A stretch of 64,000 bases of DNA from Peptococcus simiae (lineage in GTDB: Bacteria; Bacillota; Peptococcia; Peptococcales; Peptococcaceae). The stretch is from the NCBI RefSeq assembly GCF_046097595.1, contig NZ_JBJUVG010000011.1, positions 1-64,000 of the forward strand, given 5' to 3'. The notes below the pieces were generated by a model. The model saw only the letters and a list, made by a program, of their open reading frames with translations, made no database searches and had not been told where the DNA came from. Made by a program: the position numbers and the translations under genes. The number at the start of each line of letters is the position of its first letter. The stretch's first letter is position 1. Of the stretch, positions 9,301 to 17,356 are shown in pieces.

Positions 9301-10040
9301 AGGCCCCGGTCGCTCTTCAGCTCCCGACCGTCGATGTCAAAGAGTCGGCCGGCACAGCAGACCTTATTTTCCTCTTCGGTGATTTCAGCAATCTCCACCG
9401 GCACCTGGTTGATGGTCTTGCCATAAATGATATGGGCCCCCTTGGCCCCGGTTGCAGCCGCGGCCGGGCTCACCCCACGCCGGCAGCTGGGAACTGCCGG
9501 CACCGGCGTGGGCTCTTCCTTGAGCATATTTAAGGGTTCTGCAGGCGGTTCTTCCTCGTCGCTCCGGACCAGGGTCACTACGGCCCCTGCCCTCCCCCGC
9601 TCTTCCAGCCATTGGGCCAGGCACCTCTCGGCGCCGGCCTTTTGCAAGCGCCGGAGGACCATATCCGAGTGGACATTGACCTGGAGGCCCTTGGCCCCGT
9701 CAGTAAAATCGCATTCAGACAACCAGGGTGTCAACTGGGGGTAGTCTTCCCCCAGGTAGGCCAAAAAGAGTTTGGGCGCCTGTAGGAGGTCGCTGATGGC
9801 CGTCAGCTGCTGACAGACCAGCTTGATATCCAGCTGGACATCTGCCGGGTAGCAGCCCTGCAGGTAGCGGTTGATTTCTGTTTTAAGCTGAACCGCCGGC
9901 CAATACGGGACCTTGAGGGTCATTAAAATCCGCTTCGACCGGGTCTGGATTTCCAGCTGCTGGATGGTCGCGCGTTCAAGAAAGTCTTTTACATGTTCTT
10001 CTAGTCCTTCGGTAAAATCTTTTTTGACTAGAATCGACAT
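6360..10040 (-). CDS. polC: DNA polymerase III alpha subunit, PolC type, lacking the DEDD exonuclease domain
   Basis: This is the replicative polymerase of low-G+C Gram-positives. The 1226 residues hold an N-terminal domain, an OB fold (about 205-310), a PHP domain (about 320-540), the polymerase core with the catalytic PDIDLNFSGEYQ, a CPAC/CPHC zinc site, and a C-terminal clamp-binding motif QINLF. PolC normally carries a proofreading exonuclease of roughly 180 residues inserted in the PHP domain and is about 1440 long. Here the sequence runs straight from YGMEAYIFDD (381-390) to YHCILLVKN (401-409), and no DEDD motif occurs elsewhere. Candidate PHP ligands His325, His327, Asp334, His359, Glu384, His402, Cys452, Asp527 and His529 are all present. 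AGGGGGA overlaps the proS stop, so it is coupled to proS, the last gene of the uppS operon. Confidence 0.96.
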   Translation of the reverse strand: MSILVKKDFTEGLEEHVKDFLERATIQQLEIQTRSKRILMTLKVPYWPAVQLKTEINRYLQGCYPADVQLDIKLVCQQLTAISDLLQAPKLFLAYLGEDYPQLTPWLSECDFTDGAKGLQVNVHSDMVLRRLQKAGAERCLAQWLEERGRAGAVVTLVRSDEEEPPAEPLNMLKEEPTPVPAVPSCRRGVSPAAAATGAKGAHIIYGKTINQVPVEIAEITEEENKVCCAGRLFDIDGRELKSDRGLIVFSITDQTDSIECRLFCDKKEVKDLLDQLKSADGVCLNGRAQVDRYSQELVLMVNNINHKTLACRIDQATEKRVELHLHTQMSNMDGVSSLKTLVSLAAQLGHSAIAITDHGVVQSFPQAYDLGKKLGIKIIYGMEAYIFDDAIPENQKPKTYHCILLVKNMTGLLNLYKLTTESHLRYYKRRPRIPKRLINYAREGLIIGSACEAGELMQYLIHHPDDEAGLEDLAQFYDYVEIQPVDNNAFMIRKDIVSSREDLQDLNRRLFSLGRKLGKPVVATCDVHFANAEDAIFRTILMAGKGFQDAEQQAPLYYRNTDEMLAEFAYLGEEDAYDVVVTAPNRIADQIEEVKPVPDELFPPEIEGAEEEIKRLTYEKAHALYGDPLPDIVEARIGKELKAIIGNGFSVLYLIAHKLVKKSNEDGYLVGSRGSVGSSVVAYFTDITEVNALPPHYRCPACQYSDFANEAGAGTGIDLPRETCPHCGADLEKDGFDIPFEIFLGFKGDKVPDIDLNFSGEYQPSAHAFTEVLFGKDNVFRAGTIATVAEKTAYGYVRKFYEERGEVHRSAEMNRLRNGCTGVKRTTGQHPGGLMVIPKGLDVHQFTPLQRPADDVKTEIVTTHFDYHSINDRLVKLDILGHDDPTVIKMLGDLTGLEARHVPLDDPATMSLFSSTEALGVSPEALGSPVATYGVPEFNTKFTRQMLEDIKPQTFAELLRISGFSHGTDVWLNNAQDLIRSGTATATETISTRDDIMLFLIDKGMDFSLSFKIMESVRKGRGLSEDQHAAMVESHIPDWFIKSCEKIKYLFPKAHAVAYVMMAYRIAWFKINHPLAFYAAYFTVRGADEFDLETVLGGETVVQGKIKNIYNSGRDASAKDKASVSVLEVALELLLRGFHVLPVDIKSSDPTKFTIVGDALLPPLVAIPGLGQTIANTIALAREEKAFISIEDLKGRGKVGETMVAEMARMGILKDMPASNQINLF

Positions 10041-10049
10041 AAAATCCCC

Positions 10050-11759
10050 CTATTCATAATCATAAAATGCTTTAACTGCCTGGATGAGGGCCGCGGGCTG
10101 GACCATTTGTTTTTCACCGGTCCGGCGGTCCTTCCATTCAATCTCACCATTTTCGACGGTGCCTTTACCGATGATGAGCTGGATGGGGATACCGATTAAG
10201 TCGGCATCGTTAAACTTCACGCCAGCCCGCTCCTTGCGGTCGTCGAATAAAACTTCAAGGCCTGCATCCGTTAAGGCTTTATAGGTCTTTTCAGCGATGG
10301 CTGCCAGGGTTTCATCTTTCATGTTGACGGCAATCAGGTGAACCTGGTAGGGGGCGAGGCTCTTGGGCCAAATAATCCCCCGGTCATCATGGTGCTGCTC
10401 GACAGCGGCAGCCACTGTCCGGCTAACCCCGATGCCGTAGCAACCCATAATCAGCGGCCGGGCTTTACCGTTTTCATCTAGAACGGTGGCCCCCATGGCT
10501 TCTGAATACTTGGTCCCCAGTTTAAAGATCTGCCCGACTTCAATACCCCGGGTAAAAGTCAATTGGGCCCCACAGGCAGGGCAGGCGTCCCCTTCTACGA
10601 CCATCCGCAAGTCGCCATAGGCGGCTACCTTGGCATCCCGGTCTAGGTTCACATGGGTGTAGTGGTAGTCGTTTTCATTGGCGCCCACGACAAGCCCCTG
10701 GCCACCCTTGAGGGCCTGGTCGGCATAGATGGGAATGTCTTCCGGCATGCCCACCGGGCCCAGGGAACCGGGATCTGCCCCCAGCCAGGTCCGAATGGTG
10801 GCCTGGTCGGCCAGGACCAGCTGGTCGCAGGGATGGATTTTTTGGATTTTCACTTCATTTACTTCATCATTGCCCAGGGTGAGGACACAGATGAGGTCTC
10901 CATCGGCTTCAAACATCATGGTCTTGGCGCATTGTTTTTCGTCGACTTGTAAAAAGGCCGCTACGGCATCAATGGTTTTCGCATCCGGGGTATGAACCTT
11001 TTCCAGGGCCGCCTCATCAGCCGGATAGGTCACCGGGCTGGCCTTGACTTCGGCAATTTCCTGGTTGGCGGCGTAGTCGCAATCCGGGCAAATGGCCAGG
11101 ACGGACTCCCCATTCTCCGCTAAGACGTTAAATTCATGGGTGTAACCCCCACCGATTTGGCCGGCATCTGCCAATACCGGGCGGAAGGTCAGGCCACAGC
11201 GGTTAAAAACATTGGTGTAGGCCTGGTACATATCTTCATAGGCCGCATCCAGACCGGCTTCATCCAAGTCAAAGGAATAGAGGTCTTTCATGACAAATTC
11301 CCGGCCCCGCATTAAACCGAACCGGGGCCGCCGCTCATCCCGATACTTGTTCTGCATCTGGTAGAGCCGGAGGGGCAGGGCCTTGTAAGAGCCAATGGTC
11401 TGGCGGACCAGGTCGGTGATGACTTCTTCGTGAGTAGGCCCCAGGCAAAATTGCCGGTCATGCCGGTCCTTGATCCGCATGAGTTCTTCACCGTAGACCT
11501 CCCAGCGGCCACTTTCTTCCCATAATTCGGCCGGCTGGAGGATGGGCATCAGAACTTCCTGGCCCCCAAACCGATCCATTTCTTCACGGACAATGGCTTC
11601 AACCTTGGCCAGCACCCGGTGGCCTAGGGGGAGGTAGTTATATAAACCGGCGGCCGTCCGTAAGATGTAGCCGCCTTTGAGGAGCAACTGGTGGCTAGGT
11701 ACCGCTGCATCAGCCGGCACATCACGTAAGGTTGGGATTAGTGCATTCGTCATTCTCAT
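10050..11759 (-). CDS. proS: prolyl-tRNA synthetase, bacterial type with editing domain
   Basis: ProRS charges tRNA-Pro with proline. The 569-residue protein is the long bacterial form. Class II motif 2 (YRDERRPRFGL, about 139-149) is followed by an inserted editing domain (about 224-405) for deacylating Ala-tRNA-Pro. Motif 3 (GCYGIGVSRT) and the C-terminal anticodon-binding domain come after it. The ATG overlaps the ispG stop by 4 bp (ATGA), with GGAGG ten bases upstream; a second ATG two codons in lacks good spacing. ispG-proS-polC is a common clostridial order, so this looks like housekeeping rather than acquired DNA. Confidence 0.96.
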   Translation of the reverse strand: MRMTNALIPTLRDVPADAAVPSHQLLLKGGYILRTAAGLYNYLPLGHRVLAKVEAIVREEMDRFGGQEVLMPILQPAELWEESGRWEVYGEELMRIKDRHDRQFCLGPTHEEVITDLVRQTIGSYKALPLRLYQMQNKYRDERRPRFGLMRGREFVMKDLYSFDLDEAGLDAAYEDMYQAYTNVFNRCGLTFRPVLADAGQIGGGYTHEFNVLAENGESVLAICPDCDYAANQEIAEVKASPVTYPADEAALEKVHTPDAKTIDAVAAFLQVDEKQCAKTMMFEADGDLICVLTLGNDEVNEVKIQKIHPCDQLVLADQATIRTWLGADPGSLGPVGMPEDIPIYADQALKGGQGLVVGANENDYHYTHVNLDRDAKVAAYGDLRMVVEGDACPACGAQLTFTRGIEVGQIFKLGTKYSEAMGATVLDENGKARPLIMGCYGIGVSRTVAAAVEQHHDDRGIIWPKSLAPYQVHLIAVNMKDETLAAIAEKTYKALTDAGLEVLFDDRKERAGVKFNDADLIGIPIQLIIGKGTVENGEIEWKDRRTGEKQMVQPAALIQAVKAFYDYE

Positions 11760-12832
11760 GATTCAGAGTCCTCCATTAAGAGTTGTTGTAAATGTTGGTC
11801 AAAGCTGGCCAGAAGCTGGTCTTCGCTGGCCCTGGCCACGATTTCGCCTTTTCTAAAAATAAGGCCCATTCCCTTACCGCCGGCAATGCCGATATCGGCC
11901 TCCCGGGCTTCACCGGGGCCATTGACGGCACAGCCCATGACGGCAATATTTAAAGGCCGCTGGATGTGGCGGGTCCGTTCTTCAACGGCTTCCAAAAGGG
12001 GGACCAGGTCGATTTGCGTCCGACCACAGGTCGGACAGGCAATGATATTGACCCCCTGCTTGAGCCGACCGCTGGCCTTGAGGATATCGTAGGCCACCGG
12101 CAGTTCGTTTAAAGGGTCTCCACTTAAGGAGACCCGGAGGGTATCGCCAATGCCGTCGACCAGGAGAGCCCCAATGCCTACGGCAGACTTAATGGTCCCC
12201 ATCCGGACACCACCGGCTTCAGTCACCCCCAGGTGGAGGGGGTAGTCCAGTTCTTGAGCGGCCAGGCGGTTGGCCCGGACCATTTCCGGCACACTAGAGG
12301 CCTTGACCGACAGGACCAGCTTGCCGTAGCCGGCCTCTTCACAGACCCGGACATGCTGGCATAAACTTTCCACCATGGCTTCCGGTGTGGGCCCGCCATA
12401 TTTTTCCAGTAATTTCTTTTCAACAGACCCGGAGTTCACCCCAATCCGCATGGGGGTGTCTTTTTCCAGACAGGCCTTAATCACCTGGCGGAAACGGTCA
12501 AGGCCACCGATATTGCCGGGGTTGATCCGGACCCCATCGACGCCACAGGCAATGGCGGCCAAGGCCAAACGATAATCAAAATGAATATCGGCCACGAGAG
12601 GGACCGGGCTCTGGTCAAGCAGTTTTTCCAGGAACGGGATGGCCGCCTTATCCGGCACAGCCAGCCGGACCAGTTGGGCCCCGGCTTGGTCCAGGGCCCG
12701 AATCTGGGCCAGGGTGGCCGCCAGGTCATGGGTATCCGTATTGGTCATAGACTGGACAACAATGGGATGGTCTCCCCCAAAGCCCAGGTCCCGCACGTAG
12801 AAAGACCGCGTCTTATGTCGCATTCCTAGCAT
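11756..12832 (-). CDS. ispG: 4-hydroxy-3-methylbut-2-en-1-yl diphosphate synthase
   Basis: IspG (GcpE) reductively converts methylerythritol cyclodiphosphate to HMBPP in the MEP isoprenoid pathway, using a 4Fe-4S cluster. The TIM-barrel start HKTRSFYVRDLGFGG and VVQSMTNTDTHD are typical, and the C-terminal cluster cysteines appear in ACPTCGRT and VMGCAVNGPGEA. The usual Glu ligand region follows. The open frame extends to a GTG at 12841 overlapping the rseP stop. I prefer the ATG at 12832, which has GGTG eight bases upstream; confidence in the exact start is low. It lies with dxr in one operon, so two MEP steps are co-expressed with the undecaprenyl synthase that consumes the product. Confidence 0.95.
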   Translation of the reverse strand: MLGMRHKTRSFYVRDLGFGGDHPIVVQSMTNTDTHDLAATLAQIRALDQAGAQLVRLAVPDKAAIPFLEKLLDQSPVPLVADIHFDYRLALAAIACGVDGVRINPGNIGGLDRFRQVIKACLEKDTPMRIGVNSGSVEKKLLEKYGGPTPEAMVESLCQHVRVCEEAGYGKLVLSVKASSVPEMVRANRLAAQELDYPLHLGVTEAGGVRMGTIKSAVGIGALLVDGIGDTLRVSLSGDPLNELPVAYDILKASGRLKQGVNIIACPTCGRTQIDLVPLLEAVEERTRHIQRPLNIAVMGCAVNGPGEAREADIGIAGGKGMGLIFRKGEIVARASEDQLLASFDQHLQQLLMEDSES

Positions 12833-12837
12833 TTTAT

Positions 12838-13908
12838 TCACACCAATCGTGATATATCGTTAAAGGTAACATAAATCATCAAGCCCATTAAGAAGGCAAA
12901 ACCGACCAGGTTGACCAGGCCTTCTTTTTCGGCACTGACCGGTCTCCCTCGCACCGCTTCCAGTAAGAGGAAAAGGAGCCGGCTCCCGTCCAGGGCGGGA
13001 ATGGGCAAGAGGTTTAGGAGGCCCAGGTTGACCGATAGGGCAGCGGTCAGCATCAGTACATTGACCAGGCCATGCTGGGTGGATTCATCGATGGCTTTGA
13101 CAATACCAACCGGGCCGGCCAGGCCCTCTTCTTTATCGCTGACGGAGGCCTTGCCGGTAACCAGGTTACCCACTGCATCAAAAATGAGCATGGACATTTG
13201 CTTGGTCATTTTGACGCTGGCCTTGGCGGCCTCCGGCGGGGATAGCTGCCGCTGTTCATACTCTGTCTTATGGGCAATGCCGATGAGGTAGCGCTCCTCG
13301 CTCTTGTCCCACTTGGGCATCAAGGTCACTTCCTGGACCTGACCCTGCCGGTCAATTTGCAGGTTGAGGGCCGCCCCCTTCTGGTCACCAATCGCCTTTT
13401 GCAAGGCGGCCCAGCTGTTGACCGCCTGGCCATCCACCGCCAGGACCCGGTCACCGGCCTGGAGACCTGCCGCCTGGGCTGGACTCTTATCAGTAACTGT
13501 GGAGATGATGGTATCCGTTTCCATTTTAGGCACTTCAACGCCTACCGACATAAACACCAGCATAAAGATCAAGACAGCAACCAAGAGGTTCATCAAGGGA
13601 CCGGCGGCGGCAAAAAAGGCCCGGTGCAAGAGGGGCCGGTTGGGGTAGCGGCGGGGGTCATCCGGGTCTAGGGCGTCTTCTTCGTCCAGGTCCCCGGTGG
13701 CCCCGGTCACACTGACATAGCCACCAGCTGGAATGGCCGCAATGACGTACTCGGTCCCGCCTTTTTTAAAGGTAGATATCGCCGGCCCCATGCCGATACT
13801 GAAGGTTTCTACATTCATCCCGGAAATTTTAGCAATAATAAAATGGCCAAATTCATGGACAAATACCAAAAAGCCCAGGAGCAAAACAGCAATAATAAAG
13901 GACATCAT
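12838..13908 (-). CDS. rseP: RIP metalloprotease, site-2 protease family
   Basis: RseP/RasP cuts membrane-embedded segments such as cleaved anti-sigma factors and leftover signal peptides. The 356-residue protein begins with a membrane helix carrying the zinc motif HEFGH (His18-His22). A PDZ domain follows (about 125-200, around SPAQAAGLQAGDRVLAVDG), and the third zinc ligand lies in the C-terminal membrane motif NLLPIPALDG. The ATG overlaps the dxr stop by 4 bp. The order cdsA-dxr-rseP is standard in bacteria. No anti-sigma substrate is encoded in this window. Confidence 0.95.
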   Translation of the reverse strand: MMSFIIAVLLLGFLVFVHEFGHFIIAKISGMNVETFSIGMGPAISTFKKGGTEYVIAAIPAGGYVSVTGATGDLDEEDALDPDDPRRYPNRPLLHRAFFAAAGPLMNLLVAVLIFMLVFMSVGVEVPKMETDTIISTVTDKSPAQAAGLQAGDRVLAVDGQAVNSWAALQKAIGDQKGAALNLQIDRQGQVQEVTLMPKWDKSEERYLIGIAHKTEYEQRQLSPPEAAKASVKMTKQMSMLIFDAVGNLVTGKASVSDKEEGLAGPVGIVKAIDESTQHGLVNVLMLTAALSVNLGLLNLLPIPALDGSRLLFLLLEAVRGRPVSAEKEGLVNLVGFAFLMGLMIYVTFNDISRLV

Positions 13909-15053
13909 AGGCCATCACCTGCACAAATCGTCAAGGCCTTAGCCCGGGCTTCGGCATCGATTGCTTGCAGCTGGGCCAGACTCTCAACCCCTTCCGCCTG
14001 AAAGGCCTGCATGGTCGTTGCCACCACCTCGGCGATGGTCAAAAAGCCAATCTTCTCCTTCAAAAACTGGTCTACAGCCACTTCATTGGCTGCATTTAAG
14101 ACAGCCGGAATAATCCCCCCGCGGTCCAGGGCCTTATAGGCCAGGTTCAGGGCCGGAAAGTCCTCCCAGCGGGGCTCGGCAAAGTGAAGGGTGCCGATGG
14201 CGGCCAAATCCAGGGTGGGGAAGGTATTCTCCAGCCGCTTGGGCCAGGCCAGGGCATATTGGATGGGAAGCCGCATATCGGCGGTCCCCAGTTGGGCCAT
14301 GACGGTCCCATCTACCCATTGGACCATGGAGTGGACAACGCTTTCTTCATGGACCAGGACCTGGATTTTTTCCCCCGGCATATCAAATAGGCGGACGGCC
14401 TCAATGACTTCAAGGCCCTTGTTCATTAAGGTCGCTGAGTCAATGGTTATCTTACGGCCCATATCCCAGGTGGGGTGGCTGAGGGCATCTGCCGGGCGGA
14501 TCCCTACCAGTTTATCTTTGGCCCAATGGCGGAAGGGGCCACCGGAAGCAGTGAGTAAAATTTTAGCTGGCTGGCCATTGGCCTCCAGGCATTGAAAAAT
14601 CGCTGAATGCTCACTATCGACCGGAATAATCCGCCCGCCATACTTGGCCAAGGCCTCCGCCACCAGGTCACCGGCTGCGACCAGGGTTTCCTTATTGGCC
14701 AGGGCTACGGTTTTTCCCAGTTTCAGGGCGATTAAGGTCGGTTCAATGCCGGCCGCACCGGATATGGCCCCGAGGACGATATCCACATCTGCTAAAAAGG
14801 CTGCCAGCTGGTCCCAGCTATCCAGGACAGTAATCCCGGCCTGGGTCAGCTCAGCCTGTAAACTTTTGTAAGTCGCGGCATCCGTTATAAAAACCGCTTG
14901 CGGCCTATACTTCAGGGCTTGGTCTCGTAAAAGAGCCCCGTTGTGGTAACCGGCCAGGACGCTTATAGAAAAAAGTGATGGATGTTCGTCCACCACTTGG
15001 AGCGTTTGTTGACCGATTGAGCCGGTTGCGCCCAATACTGCTATATTTGTCAT
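13905..15053 (-). CDS. dxr: 1-deoxy-D-xylulose 5-phosphate reductoisomerase
   Basis: Dxr makes 2-C-methyl-D-erythritol 4-phosphate with NADPH, the committed MEP-pathway step. The 382 residues show the N-terminal NADPH-binding LGATGSIGQQTL, the substrate and metal motifs DSEHSAIFQCL and LTASGGPFR, and SATLMNKGLEVIEA. Length and order match the family. GAAAGGA lies before the ATG at 15053. It is coupled by a 4-bp overlap to rseP and lies 18 bp after cdsA. As the usual fosmidomycin target it would make the host sensitive unless uptake is absent; that is inference from the family. Confidence 0.96.
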   Translation of the reverse strand: MTNIAVLGATGSIGQQTLQVVDEHPSLFSISVLAGYHNGALLRDQALKYRPQAVFITDAATYKSLQAELTQAGITVLDSWDQLAAFLADVDIVLGAISGAAGIEPTLIALKLGKTVALANKETLVAAGDLVAEALAKYGGRIIPVDSEHSAIFQCLEANGQPAKILLTASGGPFRHWAKDKLVGIRPADALSHPTWDMGRKITIDSATLMNKGLEVIEAVRLFDMPGEKIQVLVHEESVVHSMVQWVDGTVMAQLGTADMRLPIQYALAWPKRLENTFPTLDLAAIGTLHFAEPRWEDFPALNLAYKALDRGGIIPAVLNAANEVAVDQFLKEKIGFLTIAEVVATTMQAFQAEGVESLAQLQAIDAEARAKALTICAGDGL

Positions 15054-15071
15054 ACTTATCCTTTCTCATCT

Positions 15072-15863
15072 CTATAAAGTCGCCAGGAAAGGCAGCAGGT
15101 AGCTCACCACCGGCAAGACCAGCATAAAGCTGTCAAAGCGGTCTAGGATACCGCCATGGCCGGGAAGGATGTTTCCTGAATCTTTGACATCGAAAGTCCG
15201 CTTTAATAAGCTTTCAAAAAGGTCCCCTATGATTCCCACCACAGCGATGGCCAGGGCAAAACAAATCGTGGCCAGGGGGCTGGGCAGGGCCTTAATAAAG
15301 GCATTGGCAATGAGCAGGGCCAGGACCGCAAAGGCCAGGCCCCCGAGGGCCCCTTCAATAGTCTTATTCGGGGACAGTTGGGGAGCCATTTTCCGCTGGC
15401 CAAAGGCCCGGCCCACAAAATAGGCCCCGCTGTCTGAAAACCAGACCGTCAGGAAGGCCATCAGGAGGAGCCAGCTGCCCCGGGGCACATCGTAAAGGGC
15501 CAGGGCATGCATGAAGGTCCAGGCCCCATAGACCAGCATCAGGAGCATAAAGGCGATATCCTGAATGGGAATCCGGGGATAAGCAAAGACCCCCAGGGCC
15601 ACCAGGACCACCAGGTAAACGGCCAGCACAATCCCCTGCCAGTCTGACCAGCCCAGGAGGTAGGTCAAGAGGAAGCCCGCAGCCCCCAAAGCCGGCAGCC
15701 AGAGGAAGGCGGCAAGCCTTTTCGGCGCATACATCCGGGCCAGTTCATAGAGGGCGGCGGCCATTAAGGCGGCCACCAAAAGGACCATGAGCGGCCGCAC
15801 TGTAAATAGGCAAAGCAGAATCACAGGGATGCCTATAACCCCGGTAATAATACGTTGTCTCAT
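15072..15863 (-). CDS. cdsA: phosphatidate cytidylyltransferase
   Basis: CdsA activates phosphatidic acid with CTP to CDP-diacylglycerol, the entry to anionic phospholipids. The 263-residue protein is almost entirely hydrophobic with about seven membrane segments. Near the C-terminus it has the family signature, here seen as SLLKRTFDVKDSGN followed by LPGHGGILDRFDS, including the Lys-Asp and Asp-Arg-Asp positions. The ATG overlaps the uppS stop by 4 bp, so the two are translationally coupled, as in most bacteria. Confidence 0.94.
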   Translation of the reverse strand: MRQRIITGVIGIPVILLCLFTVRPLMVLLVAALMAAALYELARMYAPKRLAAFLWLPALGAAGFLLTYLLGWSDWQGIVLAVYLVVLVALGVFAYPRIPIQDIAFMLLMLVYGAWTFMHALALYDVPRGSWLLLMAFLTVWFSDSGAYFVGRAFGQRKMAPQLSPNKTIEGALGGLAFAVLALLIANAFIKALPSPLATICFALAIAVVGIIGDLFESLLKRTFDVKDSGNILPGHGGILDRFDSFMLVLPVVSYLLPFLATL

Positions 15864-16624
15864 ACTTTTCCTTTCGCATCGATGCCACCAAAACGCCGGT
15901 TGCGTTTTTGGTAGTCAGCGATTGCATCCAGTAGGTCGTCTGCAGAAAAATCCGGCCACAGGGTATCCGTCAGCCATAGCTCAGCATAGGCCATTTGCCA
16001 CAGCATAAAGTTGGAAATCCGAAATTCCCCGGAGGACCGGATGATGAAGTCCGGGTCCGGTTGGCCGGCGGTATAGAGCTTATCGGCCAGGCTTTCCTCG
16101 GTAATCTCTTCCAGGGACCGGCTGCCGGCCTGGACTTCTTCAGCCAGGGCCCGGGCCGCCCGCACGATTTCCTGGCGACCACCGTAATTGAGGGCAATAT
16201 TAAAATACAGGCCTGTATTGGCCTTGGTCTTCTCTTCTACCCGCTTTAAGCTTGCTTGCACCTTTTCCGGCAAACCGGCCTTGTCACCGATGGCCTTGAG
16301 GCAGACGCCATTGGCCATGAGCTTGTCCAGTTTGGCATCCAGGTATTCAACCAGGAGGGCCATTAACCCCCTGACTTCTGCTGTGGGGCGCTTCCAGTTT
16401 TCTGTTGAAAAGGCGTAAACCGTTAGATAGTCAACGCCCAGGGCCATCACCGTTTCAAGGACCCGGTCAACAGCTTCCACCCCTGCCCGGTGGCCCTTTA
16501 ACCGGGCCAAGCCCCTCAGGGTTGCCCAGCGGCCATTGCCATCCATGATAATCCCGATGTGCCGGGGGATGCTCCCCGCTTTCAGTTGGTTTATGCGTGT
16601 CTCTATTGCATCAGCATGGCTCAT
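15860..16624 (-). CDS. uppS: isoprenyl transferase, undecaprenyl diphosphate synthase
   Basis: UppS condenses isopentenyl diphosphate onto farnesyl diphosphate in cis to make the C55 carrier for wall precursors. The 254-residue protein has HIGIIMDGNGRWA with the catalytic Asp28, and the conserved TVYAFSTENWKRP and GGRQEIVRAAR. The isoprene-binding end carries RSSGEFRISNFMLWQ, close to the usual RTSGE motif with Ser replacing Thr. It is the first gene of the seven-gene operon to polC. GGGGTGG precedes the ATG at 16624. The product feeds MraY and MurG in the cluster at 30.8-45 kb. Confidence 0.96.
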   Translation of the reverse strand: MSHADAIETRINQLKAGSIPRHIGIIMDGNGRWATLRGLARLKGHRAGVEAVDRVLETVMALGVDYLTVYAFSTENWKRPTAEVRGLMALLVEYLDAKLDKLMANGVCLKAIGDKAGLPEKVQASLKRVEEKTKANTGLYFNIALNYGGRQEIVRAARALAEEVQAGSRSLEEITEESLADKLYTAGQPDPDFIIRSSGEFRISNFMLWQMAYAELWLTDTLWPDFSADDLLDAIADYQKRNRRFGGIDAKGKV

Positions 16625-16673
16625 TCGTCCACCCCATCTCTCGTTCTAACCTTGTAGATAAAATTATAGGTCT

Positions 16674-16682
16674 ATTTTATCA
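16674..16682 (-). promoter_or_regulatory. extended -10 promoter of the uppS-polC operon
   Basis: On the minus strand TGA-TAAAAT is an extended -10 element about 50 bp before the uppS ATG. The -35 region is poor. It lies downstream of the double terminator of frr, so uppS needs a new start. Confidence 0.45.
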
Positions 16683-16744
16683 TAAGCGTCGGCAGGTGAA
16701 CAGGCTTAGCCTATTAAGACTTCATGAAGACCATTATAGAAGAA

Positions 16745-16794
16745 GCCCGGAAGGCTTTTCCGGGCAAGAAAAAAAGTCGGGCCAGGCCCGACTT
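16745..16794 (-). terminator. tandem terminators after frr
   Basis: The first hairpin, stem AAGTCGGGC (16774-16782) with GCCCGACTT (16786-16794), is followed on the minus strand by seven T. A second hairpin (GCCCGGAA with TTCCGGGC, 16745-16765) follows directly with a weaker TTCTTCT tail. Together they separate frr from uppS. Confidence 0.88.
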
Positions 16795-16798
16795 AAGG

Positions 16799-17356
16799 TT
16801 AAATTTCCATGACTTCTTTTTCTTTATCGCTGATAACGGCGTCAATCTTTTTAACGGCGTCATCGGTTAATTTTTGGATGTCATCCTGGGCGGATTTGGC
16901 TTCGTCTTCAGCCACTTCCTTGCTCTTTTCCAGCTTTTTGACCTGGTCATTCGCATCCCGGCGAATATTCCGGACGCTGACCTTAGCATCTTCGCCCCGC
17001 TTGCGGGCTTGTTTGGCTAAGTCTTCCCGGACTTCCTGGGTCAGCTGGGGCAGGGGCAGGCGGATGATCTGCCCATCGTTATTGGGGGTAATGCCCAGGT
17101 CAGAGGCCAGGATGGCTTTTTCAATATCCTGGACGACGGTCTTATCCCAAGGTTGGACCGTTAAGAGCCGGGGTTCCGGCGCGCTGATATTGGCCACTTG
17201 GTTTAAAGGCGTCGGGGTGCCATAGTATTCAACGGTAATACCGTCGAGCAAAGAGATGTTGGCCTTTCCGGTACGAATCCGGCTGAGCTCGGTGCGCAAG
17301 GATTCAATCGATAACTGCATCCGGTTCTCAGTGTCTTTCAAAATGTCATTAATCAT
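16799..17356 (-). CDS. frr: ribosome recycling factor
   Basis: RRF works with EF-G to split ribosomes after termination. The open frame extends to a GTG at 17365, but AGGGAG lies 8 bp before the ATG at 17356, giving 185 residues, the standard length. The domain I motif LRTELSRIRTGKA and VRNIRRDANDQVKKLEK are visible. The ATG lies inside the end of pyrH (8-bp overlap), so translation is coupled. It ends the rpsB-tsf-pyrH-frr run and is followed by two terminators. Confidence 0.96.
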   Translation of the reverse strand: MINDILKDTENRMQLSIESLRTELSRIRTGKANISLLDGITVEYYGTPTPLNQVANISAPEPRLLTVQPWDKTVVQDIEKAILASDLGITPNNDGQIIRLPLPQLTQEVREDLAKQARKRGEDAKVSVRNIRRDANDQVKKLEKSKEVAEDEAKSAQDDIQKLTDDAVKKIDAVISDKEKEVMEI

